A DNA stretch of 18,427 bases from Bog-473 sp035551835 (GCA_035551835.1 DASZMN010000061.1:1-18427); one strand, 5' to 3'; shown: positions 1 to 6,901, numbered from the stretch's first letter. The notes: generated by a model from the sequence alone, not told the origin. Made by a program: numbers and translations.

Positions 1-129
1 GTGGGGATCGAAGTTCTCGAACGGAATGGCGGTCGCGTGGGCCCGGTGGATCTCGGCCAGCCCCGGGGCGGGGGCGCCCGCGAGTCCGATGCGGTCCAGA
101 TAGGACGACAGGGAGCGGAGCGGAGGCAT
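1..129 (-). CDS. Arylamine N-acetyltransferase, N-terminal fragment (runs off left edge)
   Basis: The reverse strand from the ATG at 129-127 is open to the window edge and encodes 43 residues. It shows the family's N-terminal signature: YLDRIGL near residue 10, then an IHRAHATAIPFENFD block, matching the 'YL.RIG ... L..lh.aH..aIPFEN.D' pattern of arylamine N-acetyltransferases. These cytosolic enzymes move an acetyl group from acetyl-CoA to arylamines or hydrazines through a Cys-His-Asp triad. The catalytic Cys normally lies around residue 70, so it is outside the window and activity cannot be judged. No Shine-Dalgarno precedes the ATG; a TAGCGT hexamer sits 8 bases upstream, suggesting a leaderless mRNA. 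Family assignment is firm despite the short length; substrate is unknown. Confidence 0.82.
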   Translation of the reverse strand, partial: MPPLRSLSSYLDRIGLAGAPAPGLAEIHRAHATAIPFENFDPH

Positions 130-137
130 CGTCCCGG

Positions 138-143
138 ACGCTA
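138..143 (-). promoter_or_regulatory. Candidate -10 box of a leaderless promoter for the N-acetyltransferase gene
   Basis: On the minus strand the hexamer TAGCGT (actinobacterial TANNNT type) ends 8 bases before the ATG at 129, which would place transcription start at or next to the start codon. No Shine-Dalgarno is present. The -35 region (TGAATC, 166-161) is weak. The same spacing recurs at three other starts in this window. Confidence 0.35.
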
Positions 144-173
144 CCTGCACCAAGCCCATCGATTCACAAGGAA

Positions 174-203
174 TTCGACGGCCCGGGGACCCCTCACTAA
201 GGT
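174..203 (+). promoter_or_regulatory. Possible promoter for the small CxxC protein gene
   Basis: TTCGAC at 174-179 and TAAGGT at 198-203 are separated by 18 bases and lie about 38 bases before the start at 241. The -35 match is poor and the call is tentative. The region 130-240 between the divergent genes holds nothing else I can identify. Confidence 0.25.
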
Positions 204-240
204 TGCCCACCGCCGGGGGGCTTGACGCCAGGAGCAGGAG

Positions 241-429
241 TTGCAGACTCACTACCCCAAGATCAGCCAGGGCCCGGATCGCACGTGGCTCGTCGAATGC
301 GCCCAGTGCCGCAACGACACCCCGTCGGAACTGCCGATCAGGATCGGGATGCCGCTTGAGGACCTGGAGACGGCTGAACGCCTCCGTGACAACCACGCCG
401 CGCGCTCGACGCGCGTGGTCGCCTCCTAA
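241..429 (+). CDS. Small CxxC hypothetical protein (62 aa)
   Basis: A 62-residue reading frame begins at a TTG preceded by two AGGAG motifs; the one at 230-234 has a 6-base spacing. Third positions are almost all G or C, as in the neighbours, which supports a real gene. The protein carries a single WLVECAQC motif (residues 17-24, one CxxC pair) and a charged C-terminal half rich in Leu, Glu and Arg. One CxxC could serve metal binding by a dimer or redox chemistry, but that is inference. I see no signal peptide or membrane segment. It lies 44 bases upstream of the DUF302 gene on the same strand, so the two may be cotranscribed. I do not recognise the family. Confidence 0.5.
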   Translation: MQTHYPKISQGPDRTWLVECAQCRNDTPSELPIRIGMPLEDLETAERLRDNHAARSTRVVAS

Positions 430-433
430 CTCC

Positions 434-459
434 GTTCCGTTCGTTCCGTCCGGTTCCGT
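434..459 (+). repeat. Three direct copies of GTTCCGT
   Basis: GTTCCGT occurs at 434-440, 443-449 and 453-459, with 9- and 10-base periods, in the short gap between the small CxxC gene and the DUF302 gene. The near-helical spacing could mark a regulator binding site, or it may be a simple slippage product. Confidence 0.5.
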
Positions 460-473
460 CGCGGCCGCGTCCC

Positions 474-881
474 GTGCCTGAGACCTCCGGGGTGGGCGAC
501 GCGGGCGTCATCACCAAATCGAGTGCCCGCTCCGTCGCCGACACCGTGGCACGACTGGTGGCGCTCCTCGATGCGAAAGGCCTCAAGGTCTTCGACGTGA
601 TCGATCAGCGCGCGGAGGCGCAGGCGGTCGGGCTCGACCTCCGCGCCACCACCCTCGTCATGTTCGGCAACCCCGCAGCCGGCACGCCGGTCATGACCGC
701 CGCCCCGCTCTCCGCGCTCGACCTCCCGCTCAAGCTGCTGGTGTGGGCGGACGACGAGCGCGGCACGCAGGTCAGCTACACCGACCCTGCGGTGCTGGCG
801 GAGCGCCATGGCCTGGCGCCGGCACTGGCCGCCGCGTTCGAGGGGATCCACGCGCTGAGCGACGCGCTCGTGGCGGAGTAG
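474..881 (+). CDS. DUF302 domain protein
   Basis: The 135-residue product matches the DUF302 pattern: an N-terminal helix with SVADTVARLVALLDAKG (residues 20-36), a strand with VFDVIDQRAEAQAVGLDL, the core LVMFGNPAAGTPVM (about 61-74), LDLPLKLLVWADDE (about 82-95), and the C-terminal SYTDPAVLAERHGL. DUF302 proteins are small alpha/beta cytosolic proteins of unknown function, occasionally duplicated or fused to redox domains. The length is usual for a single-domain member. The start is uncertain: the GTG at 474 has no Shine-Dalgarno, and a second in-frame GTG at 492 would remove six residues without touching the domain. Family call is firm; biochemical role is unknown. Confidence 0.85.
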   Translation: MPETSGVGDAGVITKSSARSVADTVARLVALLDAKGLKVFDVIDQRAEAQAVGLDLRATTLVMFGNPAAGTPVMTAAPLSALDLPLKLLVWADDERGTQVSYTDPAVLAERHGLAPALAAAFEGIHALSDALVAE

Positions 882-891
882 CCGCGGGCGG

Positions 892-923
892 CGGCCGGCC
901 GTCGGGCGGCGGCCGTCCGGCCG
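892..923. terminator. GC hairpin between convergent genes
   Basis: CGGCCGG at 892-898 pairs with CCGGCCG at 917-923; after one mismatch two further pairs form. It lies in the 47-base gap between the DUF302 stop (881) and the end of the convergent gene (929). There is no U tract on either strand, so a bidirectional terminator is inferred from position and symmetry only. Confidence 0.4.
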
Positions 924-928
924 GAGGA

Positions 929-1189
929 TCAGGAGCGCCGGGCGGTCTCGAGCTTCACGATGTGGCGCTCGGTCCCCATGGCCGCCTCGACCGCCTGGAG
1001 GAGGGCGCGCCCGGGCGCGCCGGGGACGCCCTCATCGGTCTCGCCGTAGATCGTCACGCTCACGATGCCGCCCCAGCCCTGGCGGACGTCGATCCCCGAG
1101 AAGGCGTAGTCGATGTCGTCGGTCAGCGCGCCGGCCAAGGCGTGCAGGATGCGCTTGTTCACCTCCGCTCCCACCATCGGGTCCACCAT
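929..1189 (-). CDS. Hypothetical protein (86 aa)
   Basis: This 86-residue frame keeps strong GC3 bias and lies convergent to the DUF302 gene, with no better gene on the other strand. The protein starts MVDPMVGAEVNKRILHAL, has a GWGGIVSVTIYGETDEG strand-like segment (about residues 38-54) and a C-terminal helix LLQAVEAAMGTERHIVKLE. No signal peptide or membrane segment is visible, and I do not recognise a family. The start is ambiguous: the ATG at 1189 has no Shine-Dalgarno, while the in-frame ATG at 1177 has GGTGG a few bases upstream and removes four residues. Confidence 0.6.
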   Translation of the reverse strand: MVDPMVGAEVNKRILHALAGALTDDIDYAFSGIDVRQGWGGIVSVTIYGETDEGVPGAPGRALLQAVEAAMGTERHIVKLETARRS

Positions 1190-1242
1190 GACGGACCCAG
1201 TGTGCCGTCGGCCAGGGGAGAAGGTCCCCGATCAGTTGTTTG

Positions 1243-1252
1243 ACCCTAGGGT
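1243..1252. promoter_or_regulatory. Perfect ACCCTAGGGT palindrome
   Basis: A 10-base perfect palindrome lies between two minus-strand genes (929-1189 and 1275-2168). On the minus strand it contains TAGGGT, a TANNNT-type -10, about 54 bases before the ATG at 1189. It could be an operator or part of a promoter; evidence is limited to symmetry and location. Confidence 0.25.
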
Positions 1253-1274
1253 TGGCGGCGCACGACGTCGATGC

Positions 1275-2168
1275 TCAGCCGAAGAGCGGGACGGGCGTGG
1301 CGTACTCCATCGCGAAGTACGCGGCGGGCGCGCCCGGCACCTGCAACGCCGCGGCCGCCGGCTCGATCTCGACGCCGGGCAACCCCGGGAAGAGCGAGTC
1401 GTGGTGGCAGAACGCGACGCGCGACGGCCGCAGCAGGCCGACCTGCTCGAGCATGTAGTCCACGGTGGATCCCTGGAACGGCTCGCCGTCGACGTTGGGG
1501 CGCCCGCCGAGCGAGAGCAGGGCGACATCGGGTCGCAACCCGGAGAAGATGCCGCGCCAGTAGCCGGCACTCCCGCTGATCAGCATCGAGCCGCTCGAGG
1601 TGACCAGCAGGTAGGCCAGCGGGCCGCCGTCGTGGCGCGAGCAGCTCTCGTTCATGGCGACGAGCGCCGGACCGGCCGGCGCCGGCGCGGCGTCCAGGCC
1701 GGCGAACAGGCGCCGGACGGTGGCGTCCCGTTCCTGCACGCTCACGTCGAGGTCGCCCAGGCACGGCACCGCCAGGTCCGCCTCGCTGTGCGCGAAGAGG
1801 CAGGCGTGCAGCGACGGCAGCACGCGCACCTTCGTGGTCGGGCCGCAATGCACCGTCTCGCCGCCGGTCACGACCAACAGTTGCGCCTCGGGCACGCCGG
1901 CGTCGCGCAGGCAGCGGGCCGACTCGGGCGAGGCGACGACCGTCGCGCCGGCACCGAGCGCGAGGACGTCGGCGCCGTAGAGGTGGTCGAAGTGAGAGTG
2001 GCTGACGAACACGAAGTCGGCTTCGCCGACCTCCCGGGTCGACAGCCCGACGGGGTCGAGCCCGGGCAGGCGGTCGAGATACGCGTCGAAGAACAGGTTG
2101 AGCCCGCGGTCGCGCACCCGGAACGTCGCCGTCCCGAACCACTCGAGCGTCGTCGCCGGACCGGTCAT
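1275..2168 (-). CDS. Metallo-beta-lactamase-fold hydrolase
   Basis: The 297-residue product is an MBL-fold protein. The N-terminus has the beta strands LEWFGTATFRV and LNLFFDAYLD, followed by VFVSHSHFDHLYGA; the HxHxDH zinc motif is at residues 57-62. Further histidines suited to metal binding appear in LPSLHACLF, in SCSRHDGG (about residue 180) and in AFCHHDSLFPG near the C-terminus. The layout resembles the UlaG/L-ascorbate-6-P lactonase-like or RomA-like branch more than true beta-lactamases, and there is no signal peptide, so a cytosolic hydrolase is likely. The ATG at 2168 overlaps the TGA of the upstream membrane-protein gene (TGATG); a GTG directly before it is an alternative start. 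The overlap implies translational coupling. Substrate unknown. Confidence 0.85.
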   Translation of the reverse strand: MTGPATTLEWFGTATFRVRDRGLNLFFDAYLDRLPGLDPVGLSTREVGEADFVFVSHSHFDHLYGADVLALGAGATVVASPESARCLRDAGVPEAQLLVVTGGETVHCGPTTKVRVLPSLHACLFAHSEADLAVPCLGDLDVSVQERDATVRRLFAGLDAAPAPAGPALVAMNESCSRHDGGPLAYLLVTSSGSMLISGSAGYWRGIFSGLRPDVALLSLGGRPNVDGEPFQGSTVDYMLEQVGLLRPSRVAFCHHDSLFPGLPGVEIEPAAAALQVPGAPAAYFAMEYATPVPLFG

Positions 2169-3211
2169 CACGGCGCTTCGGCGTCGGCGACACCGACCGC
2201 GCCGACCCCGCCGACCCCGCCGACCGCGCCAGGCCCGCGGGCCCCGCCGGCAACCGCACCGGTGCCGGCGACGGCGGACGGGCTACCCACCAATTTGGCC
2301 GAGAACTTCACCGCCTTCACCGCGCTGGTCACCCCGGTCTGGAGGGTGGCCCCGATGACGATCAGGATGATCCCGAGCCAGAACAGCCCGTGCCAGCCGA
2401 GCATCAAGATGCCGAAGCGTCCGAGCGCGTACGGAGGCGAGCAGACGACGCCCCCGACCGCGCCGCCGACGACGGTGGCGGTCAGCTTGTCGCGCCGCGA
2501 GCGCCCGGTCTTGGTGTCGATGCCGACCATGCGCGCCGGGACGGCCAGGTAGCAGACCATCATGATGCCGACGACGATGCTCTGGCTGATGACGAAGGAC
2601 CACTTGCCCCAGCGCGTCGAGACCAGCGCCGAGAACGCCAGCGCCAACCCGATCGTCCCCCCCCAAGCCAAGATGCTCCGGATGTGTTGGTTCGCCTTGG
2701 CGAAGGCGGGCCGGATCTGCGGCGCACCGGGCACCGAGATGGCGAAGGCGAAGACGCCGTTCAGATAGAAGCTGGCGGCGGTGAGGACGGTCACCCCCAC
2801 GACGGCGGGGATCAGGATCGGCCCGACGAGGAGGTGGAACCCCTTGCCGTGCAGCGTGTGGAGCTTGATGTCGAGCATGGCGATCCAGATCCACATCGCC
2901 GGCACGATCTGCACGAGGGTCAGCCGCCAGTTGGTCACCAGGAGCTTCACACCCTGGAAGAGCATCAAGAAGGCGCCGACCACCAGCGCGAGTGGGGCCA
3001 GCCAGCGGCGCTGGGCGCTCAGCTGGAGCACGGCCCGCTCGACGGCCTCGTCGTCGCTGCGTCGGATGGCGTCGATCAGGCGGACGACGCCTTTCCGGAC
3101 GCGGGCGCGTCGGGTGGCGGCCGACTCTTTCCCGCCGGGATCGGTGGCGGCGGGCGGACCCGGTACCGCGCCCCCTTCCGAGGCGCTCGGGTCTTCGTAG
3201 TCGAGGGTCAC
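2168..3211 (-). CDS. Multi-pass membrane protein of unknown function
   Basis: Counting from the GTG at 3211, the 347-residue product has a charged, Asp/Glu/Arg-rich cytosolic N-terminus (1-70), then about six or seven hydrophobic segments (roughly 71-92, 98-115, 128-157, 182-197, 204-225, 244-258 and 266-291) and a Gly/Ala/Val-rich tail (about 305-347). The conserved-looking loop GIDTKTGRSRRDK (about 230-242) precedes the last hairpin. I do not recognise the family. The GTG at 3211 is favoured because AGGAG at 3223-3219 lies 7 bases upstream; the ATG at 3256 would add 15 residues and has no Shine-Dalgarno. The gene ends inside the start of the MBL-fold gene, so the two probably act in one process. 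Confidence 0.75.
   Translation of the reverse strand: MTLDYEDPSASEGGAVPGPPAATDPGGKESAATRRARVRKGVVRLIDAIRRSDDEAVERAVLQLSAQRRWLAPLALVVGAFLMLFQGVKLLVTNWRLTLVQIVPAMWIWIAMLDIKLHTLHGKGFHLLVGPILIPAVVGVTVLTAASFYLNGVFAFAISVPGAPQIRPAFAKANQHIRSILAWGGTIGLALAFSALVSTRWGKWSFVISQSIVVGIMMVCYLAVPARMVGIDTKTGRSRRDKLTATVVGGAVGGVVCSPPYALGRFGILMLGWHGLFWLGIILIVIGATLQTGVTSAVKAVKFSAKLVGSPSAVAGTGAVAGGARGPGAVGGVGGVGAVGVADAEAP
2195..2230 (-). repeat. Four tandem 9-base units coding Gly-Ala/Gly-Val
   Basis: GACCGCGCC, GACCCCGCC, GACCCCGCC and GACCGCGCC follow one another with no spacer. On the minus strand they encode GAV-GGV-GGV-GAV in the C-terminal tail of the membrane protein. The units look like recent slippage expansion in a low-complexity tail. 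Confidence 0.8.
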
Positions 3212-3260
3212 TCGGTCGCTCCTCGCGTCACCGCCCGGGGGCGCTCCCCCCGTCATTGTG

Positions 3261-3299
3261 GCCGCCGTTTGCGGGCGGCGAAAGGGCGCGTCCCGCGCC
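3261..3299. promoter_or_regulatory. Two adjacent GC hairpins in the divergent gene gap
   Basis: GCCGCC (3261-3266) pairs with GGCGGC (3274-3279), and GGCGCG (3285-3290) pairs with CGCGCC (3294-3299) across a 3-base loop. They lie between the membrane-protein gene reading left and the DUF2252 gene reading right. They may shape the 5' leaders of either transcript or bind regulators; role not shown. Confidence 0.35.
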
Positions 3300-3315
3300 G
3301 GGCTGCAGCTCGCAC

Positions 3316-3344
3316 TTTCAAAAGGCCGGCGGGCGACCTAGCCT
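3316..3344 (+). promoter_or_regulatory. Possible promoter for the DUF2252 gene
   Basis: TTTCAA at 3316-3321 and TAGCCT at 3339-3344 are separated by 17 bases, about 50 bases before the ATG at 3394. The spacing is ideal but the hexamers only partly match consensus. Confidence 0.3.
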
Positions 3345-3393
3345 CTCGCCCCGAGCCCGCTGTGTGCTCCGCGCGTCCAGGGGAGGAGGTCGC

Positions 3394-4857
3394 ATGGCCG
3401 TCGACGAGGCGATCCCTTTGGCGGACAATCCCGCGCCCCGGGTGATGCCGCATCTCAGCGACGGGGAGCGCAAGGCGAAGGGGAAGCACGCCCGGACCAA
3501 GGTGCCGCGGGACACCCACGCGAGCTTCGAACCCAGCCCCGACAGGCCGGACCCCGTCGCGCTGCTCGAGAGCCAGGCCCCGTCGCGGGTCCCCGAGCTC
3601 GTCCCGATCCGCTACGGCCGGATGCTCGTCTCGCCGTTCACGTTCTTCCGGGGCGCCGCCCTGGTGATGGCGTCGGACCTCGCCACCTCGCCCAGCTCGG
3701 GGCTCAACGCCCAGATCTGCGGGGACGCCCACCTCTCGAACTTCGGCGTCTTCGGGTCTCCGGAGCGCCAGCTGGTCTTCGACTGCAACGACTTCGACGA
3801 GACGCTGCCCGGGCCGTGGGAGTGGGACGTCAAGCGCCTGGCCGCCAGCGTCGTGGTCGCCGCCCGCAACCTCGGCTTCTCCAAGGCGTCGCGGCTGGAA
3901 GGGATCATCCGCCTCGGTCAGCGCTACCGGGAGACCATGCGGACGATGGCGGCCATGTCGAACCTCGAGGTCTGGTACGCCCGGGTCGAGATCGAAGGCC
4001 TCGTCGATGCGCTCAAACAGCACGCCAGCGCCACGGGTTCGAAGGACGAGGCCCACATGGCGGCGGCGGCGACCAAGACCACGTCGAAGGCCTTGACCAA
4101 GGACTCCATGCGCGCCCTCAACAAGCTGACGCGCGTCGTGGACGGCAGGCGGCGGATCATCAGCGAGCCCCCGCTCATCGTGCCCATCGACGAGCTGCTC
4201 CCCGAGACGGCGGCAGAGGACTACGTCTCGGTGTTCGCCGAGGTCATCCGCAAGTACCGCCAGAGTCTGCCGACCGACCGCCGGCACCTCCTCGAGGACT
4301 ACAAGTTCAGCCAGCTGGCCCGCAAGGTGGTCGGCGTCGGCAGCGTCGGCACGCGCTGCTGGATCGTCCTCATGCACGGCGCGCGCCACGACGACGTGCT
4401 CTTCCTCCAAGCCAAGGAGGCCGAGGCGTCGGTCCTCGAGCGCTTCCTCAAGAAGAGCTCGTACTCCAATCATGGGGCCCGGGTGGTCGCCGGGCAGAGG
4501 CTCATGCAGGCGAGCAGCGACATCATGCTCGGCTGGCAGCGCACATCCGGGATCGACGGAGTGCCCCGCGACTACTACGTGCGCCAGCTCCAGGACTGGA
4601 AGGGGTCCATCGACACCGAGAACGCCATCCCCGAAGGCATGAAGGTCTACGGGGAACTGTGCGCCCAGACCCTGGCCCGATCCCACGCCCGCTCCGGTGA
4701 CCGGATCGCCATCGCGTCGTATCTCGGGAACAACGCGACGTTCGAAAAAGCGCTGGCTCGCTTCGCCGAGTCCTACGCCGACCAGAACGAGCGGGACTAC
4801 GAGGCCTTCGCCGCCGCCTGTAAGAGCGGCCGGCTCCACGCCGAAGAGGGAATCTGA
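3394..4857 (+). CDS. DUF2252 family protein (kinase-fold-like)
   Basis: The ATG at 3394 follows an excellent Shine-Dalgarno, GGGAGGAGGT (3381-3390), and opens a 487-residue frame of usual length for DUF2252. Diagnostic blocks are PFTFFRG (81-87), GDAHLSNFG (110-118), FDCNDFDET (129-137), GPWEWDVKRLAAS (140-152) and, later, RKVVGVGSVGTRCW near residue 310. GDxHxxN followed by a DFD-like motif recalls the catalytic and Mg-binding motifs of aminoglycoside-phosphotransferase/HipA-like kinases, and DUF2252 is usually placed in the protein-kinase-like clan. A phosphotransferase role is inference; no substrate is known. There is no signal peptide. The intergenic stretch downstream (4858-5008) separates it from the SHOCT cassette, so it may be its own transcript. 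Confidence 0.9.
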   Translation: MAVDEAIPLADNPAPRVMPHLSDGERKAKGKHARTKVPRDTHASFEPSPDRPDPVALLESQAPSRVPELVPIRYGRMLVSPFTFFRGAALVMASDLATSPSSGLNAQICGDAHLSNFGVFGSPERQLVFDCNDFDETLPGPWEWDVKRLAASVVVAARNLGFSKASRLEGIIRLGQRYRETMRTMAAMSNLEVWYARVEIEGLVDALKQHASATGSKDEAHMAAAATKTTSKALTKDSMRALNKLTRVVDGRRRIISEPPLIVPIDELLPETAAEDYVSVFAEVIRKYRQSLPTDRRHLLEDYKFSQLARKVVGVGSVGTRCWIVLMHGARHDDVLFLQAKEAEASVLERFLKKSSYSNHGARVVAGQRLMQASSDIMLGWQRTSGIDGVPRDYYVRQLQDWKGSIDTENAIPEGMKVYGELCAQTLARSHARSGDRIAIASYLGNNATFEKALARFAESYADQNERDYEAFAAACKSGRLHAEEGI

Positions 4858-4922
4858 GGTTGGACTGAGCCGTGCCGCCAAGGAATCCGAGCTCGACGCA
4901 CGAATCATGACCTTTTGCCCTT

Positions 4923-4980
4923 TCGCACGACACCTTTCGGTGCGATGGTTACGAGGCAGTCTGAATGCGCCCGTTTTTTT
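4923..4980 (+). terminator. Hairpin and T7 tract after the DUF2252 gene
   Basis: In the 151-base gap, TCGCAC (4923-4928) can pair with GTGCGA (4940-4945), or CACC with GGTG around a TTTC loop (4931-4942). A run of seven T at 4974-4980 follows, but about 29 bases after the hairpin and flanked by GCGC on both sides. The T-run is unusual in this GC-rich DNA. This may end DUF2252 transcription or belong to the promoter and leader of the next gene. Confidence 0.3.
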
Positions 4981-5008
4981 GCGCCTAGTCACCGATCAAG
5001 GAGCCTGA

Positions 5009-5410
5009 ATGTTTGCCTCGAGTTACCCGGTTCTCGACGCCTTCCTGACGATGTTGTACTTCTTCCTCTTCATCATCTGGATCTGGCTTCTGATCATGGT
5101 CTTCACGGACATCTTCCGCAGCCACGACATGGGTGGTGTGGCGAAGGCCCTGTGGGTGATCTTCGTCATCGTCGTGCCGTACCTCGGAGTCTTCGTCTAC
5201 CTGATCGCCCGCGGCGGCAAGATGCACGAACGGGCAGCGGCCCAGGCGGCGGAGCAGCAGAAGGCCTTCGACTCCTACGTCAAGCAGGCCGCCGGCGCGA
5301 CCGGCGACTCCACGGCCGACCAGCTCTCGAAGCTCGCGGACCTGAGGTCCCAAGGTGTGATCAGCGACGCCGAGTTCGAGGCGCAGAAGGCAAAGGTGTT
5401 GACCAGCTGA
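5009..5410 (+). CDS. SHOCT-domain membrane protein with PLDc_N-like hairpin
   Basis: The 133-residue protein has two membrane segments (about 11-33 and 47-67), the second ending in VPYLGVFVYLIARG, typical of the phospholipase-D-nuclease N-terminal-like (PLDc_N) membrane hairpin. A Gln/Ala-rich helical linker (72-100) leads to a C-terminal SHOCT domain (103-131, DQLSKLADLRSQGVISDAEF). SHOCT is a short helical hairpin found at protein ends and thought to mediate oligomerisation. AAGGAG at 4998-5003 precedes the ATG. The gene is followed after 45 bases by the DUF6325 gene and then a second SHOCT gene, so these probably form an operon and an envelope-associated complex. The molecular role is unknown. 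Confidence 0.88.
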   Translation: MFASSYPVLDAFLTMLYFFLFIIWIWLLIMVFTDIFRSHDMGGVAKALWVIFVIVVPYLGVFVYLIARGGKMHERAAAQAAEQQKAFDSYVKQAAGATGDSTADQLSKLADLRSQGVISDAEFEAQKAKVLTS

Positions 5411-5455
5411 GAAGGCTGCCCACGACGACAAACACACACACGTGAGGAGCTCCAC

Positions 5456-5884
5456 ATGACCCTTGGACCGGTCAGCTACACAGTGGTCGCCTTTCCGGGC
5501 AACCAATTCAACGGCAACATCGCCCCCGAGGTCGAGAAGCTGGTGTCCAACGGCACCGTGCGCGTCCTGGACCTGGTGTTCGTGGGCAAGGACGAGTCGG
5601 GCGACACCGTCAGCCTCGAGTTCGACCAGCGTGACGAGCTCGCCGCCTTCGGCGACCTCGACGGCGAGGTGGGCGGGCTCATCAACGACGAGGACCTGGC
5701 CCACGTGGCCGAGCAGTTGCCGCCGAACAATTCGGCGTTGGTGATCGTCTGGGAGGACCTGTGGGCGACACCCCTGGTCGAGGCCGTGCGGGCGTCGGGC
5801 GGTGTGGTGATCGACACCGCGCGCATCCCGGCCGACCTTGTCGAGGCGGCGTTGGCCGACCTGGCCCACGCGCTCAAGAGCTGA
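5456..5884 (+). CDS. DUF6325 family protein
   Basis: The 142-residue product matches DUF6325: GPVSYTVVAFPGNQFNGNIAP at the N-terminus (residues 4-24), GTVRVLDLVFVGKD (33-46), the acidic segment ending LINDEDLAHVAEQLPPN, then ALVIVWEDLWATPL (about 93-106) and GGVVIDTARIPADLV. It has no signal peptide or membrane segment and is very acidic. The function of this family is unknown; the alternating strand-helix pattern suggests a small alpha/beta domain. GAGGAG at 5444-5449 lies 6 bases before the ATG. It sits between two SHOCT genes on the same strand, and I infer that it is their soluble partner. Confidence 0.85.
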   Translation: MTLGPVSYTVVAFPGNQFNGNIAPEVEKLVSNGTVRVLDLVFVGKDESGDTVSLEFDQRDELAAFGDLDGEVGGLINDEDLAHVAEQLPPNNSALVIVWEDLWATPLVEAVRASGGVVIDTARIPADLVEAALADLAHALKS

Positions 5885-5910
5885 GCGTTACTGAGTCTCG
5901 CTGAGCGTCA
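5881..5910 (+). repeat. Three CTGAG motifs at exact 10-base period
   Basis: CTGAG begins at 5881, 5891 and 5901; the first and third units are CTGAGCGTTA and CTGAGCGTCA. The array overlaps the stop codon of the DUF6325 gene and lies 47 bases before the second SHOCT gene. Helical phasing would suit a protein-binding array, but three short units may also be chance. Confidence 0.55.
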
Positions 5911-5956
5911 CGCGGGAACGAACAGAGAACGTAACGAGAGAGAAAGGGAGCACACG

Positions 5957-6244
5957 ATGCCATTACGGCGACGTCCGGTGTTACGGACAGTGGGACGGAC
6001 GGCGGTCATTGCGGGTACGGCCTCGGTGGTGGCGGGCGGGGTCAACCGGCACCAGCAGCAGAAGTACGCCAACCAGGAAGCGCAGGCCCAGCAGGCCGCC
6101 GCGCCGGCCGCGGCCGCGGCCGCGCCGAGCTCGGACGACCTGATCAACAAGCTCAAGGAGCTCGCCAACCTGAAGGATCAAGGCATCCTGACCGAAGACG
6201 AGTTCAACGCGCAGAAGGCCAAGATCCTCGCCGAGATGTCCTGA
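5957..6244 (+). CDS. Small SHOCT-domain protein
   Basis: The 95-residue protein begins with a basic stretch (MPLRRRPVLRTVGR), then a short hydrophobic segment (about 16-29, AVIAGTASVVAGGV), a Gln/Ala-rich linker with an eleven-residue run that is nearly all Ala (about 47-57), and a SHOCT domain at 60-92 (DDLINKLKELANLKDQGILT). The SHOCT sequence closely parallels that of the protein encoded at 5009, so the two may pair through this domain. AAGGGAG at 5944-5950 precedes the ATG with 6-base spacing. It closes the SHOCT-DUF6325-SHOCT cassette, and hairpins follow its stop. The hydrophobic segment is short for a full membrane span. Confidence 0.85.
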   Translation: MPLRRRPVLRTVGRTAVIAGTASVVAGGVNRHQQQKYANQEAQAQQAAAPAAAAAAPSSDDLINKLKELANLKDQGILTEDEFNAQKAKILAEMS

Positions 6245-6265
6245 CGCCCCCGGGGGGCAACTCAG

Positions 6266-6326
6266 CGTCGGTCTCGGCCGACGGACCTGTGACGAGGCGG
6301 TGCCCGGCGTGGCGCCGCCTCGTCGC
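6266..6326 (+). terminator. Paired GC hairpins ending the SHOCT cassette
   Basis: CGTCGG (6266-6271) pairs with CCGACG (6278-6283). Just after, GACGAGGCGG (6291-6300) pairs perfectly with CCGCCTCGTC (6315-6324), extendable at 6289-6290 with 6325-6326. The second has a 14-base loop. They start about 20 bases after the second SHOCT stop. No U tract follows, which is common for GC-rich actinobacterial terminators. Confidence 0.55.
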
Positions 6327-6383
6327 GTGCGCGGGGTTGTCGACAGCGGGCGCGTCCGACGGCGATCGAATCGGCCGGGATGA

Positions 6384-6413
6384 CACCCAGGATGGGGCTA
6401 CCCATGTTGGGTG
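6384..6413. promoter_or_regulatory. 30-base imperfect dyad (operator or RNA hairpin)
   Basis: CACCCA (6384-6389) mirrors TGGGTG (6408-6413) and ATGGG (6392-6396) mirrors CCCAT (6401-6405) around a GCTA centre, with one G-T wobble and one mismatch. It lies in the 266-base gap before the small gene at 6511. A two-half-site regulator could bind it as DNA; as RNA it would fold into a strong hairpin. A perfect CCTGCGCAGG palindrome follows at 6433-6442. Confidence 0.5.
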
Positions 6414-6461
6414 AAATCCGGATTGAAGCGTGCCTGCGCAGGAAAACCGCCAAAATACAGG

Positions 6462-6487
6462 GGTTTCGTCGCCGCGACTCGGGGTAG
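6462..6487 (+). promoter_or_regulatory. SigF/SigB-like stress promoter candidate
   Basis: GGTTTC at 6462-6467 and GGGTAG at 6482-6487 fit the GTTT...GGGTA pattern of actinobacterial SigF/SigB-type promoters, with 15 bases between GTTT and GGGTA. Transcription would begin near 6495, 16 bases before the ATG at 6511. Confidence 0.35.
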
Positions 6488-6510
6488 GGCAGGGCTGGGA
6501 GGGCGTCGCC

Positions 6511-6813
6511 ATGCACGACATCCGGCAGGAACTCACGAGTTCAGCGATCAGGCACGCGCGGCGGGTGCGGAGAACCACGGGCCGGCTCGTGGTCTCCGGC
6601 CTCGGCTTCGGGTTGGCCTACTACTTCGACGCGGAGAACGGCGCCGCGCGGCGTGAGCAGTTGCGCCAATCGCTGCGCCGCGTGGCTCTGACGATCGATT
6701 CGGTGTGGGCACCCGAAACCGGGGACCCGCCGGCGGTCTTCACCCCGCTCCTGCGCGGGCTCAGCTCCGAGGACTACGAGCCCCGCCCGGTCCAGCGCCA
6801 CGAGGCGAGCTGA
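6511..6813 (+). CDS. Small membrane-associated protein with YFD.E.G..RR motif
   Basis: The ATG at 6511 has GGGAGGG at 6497-6503 with 7-base spacing; the longer frame from 6430 has no such site. The 100-residue product is basic at its N-terminus (RHARRVRRTTGR), followed by a short Gly-rich hydrophobic stretch (about 25-38, LVVSGLGFGLAYYF) and DAENGAARREQLRQSLRR. This resembles the 'G..YLfDP..G..RR..' motif of many small actinobacterial membrane proteins related to YtxH-type proteins, where the motif directly follows a membrane segment. The C-terminal 45 residues are Pro-rich and polar. Function unknown. It stands 266 bases after the SHOCT cassette with its own candidate promoter. Confidence 0.72.
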   Translation: MHDIRQELTSSAIRHARRVRRTTGRLVVSGLGFGLAYYFDAENGAARREQLRQSLRRVALTIDSVWAPETGDPPAVFTPLLRGLSSEDYEPRPVQRHEAS

Positions 6814-6818
6814 TCCAG

Positions 6819-6853
6819 CCGAGGCAACGCGCTGAGCCCGCCGACGCAACGCG
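6819..6853 (+). repeat. Direct repeat CCGA(G/C)GCAACGCG, 22-base period
   Basis: CCGAGGCAACGCG at 6819-6831 recurs with one change at 6841-6853. It lies just after the stop of the small gene at 6813, in the 238-base gap before the membrane glycosyltransferase-like gene. The 22-base spacing is two helical turns. Confidence 0.5.
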
Positions 6854-6880
6854 GCAGTTCGCGCCGTCCCAGTGAGGCCC

Positions 6881-6901
6881 GCCGGGACGACCCCTCCCGG
6901 C
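6881..6901 (+). terminator. 7-bp GC hairpin downstream of the small gene
   Basis: GCCGGGA (6881-6887) pairs with TCCCGGC (6895-6901) across a 7-base loop, 68 bases after the stop at 6813. No U tract. It may terminate transcription or shape the leader of the gene at 7052. Confidence 0.35.
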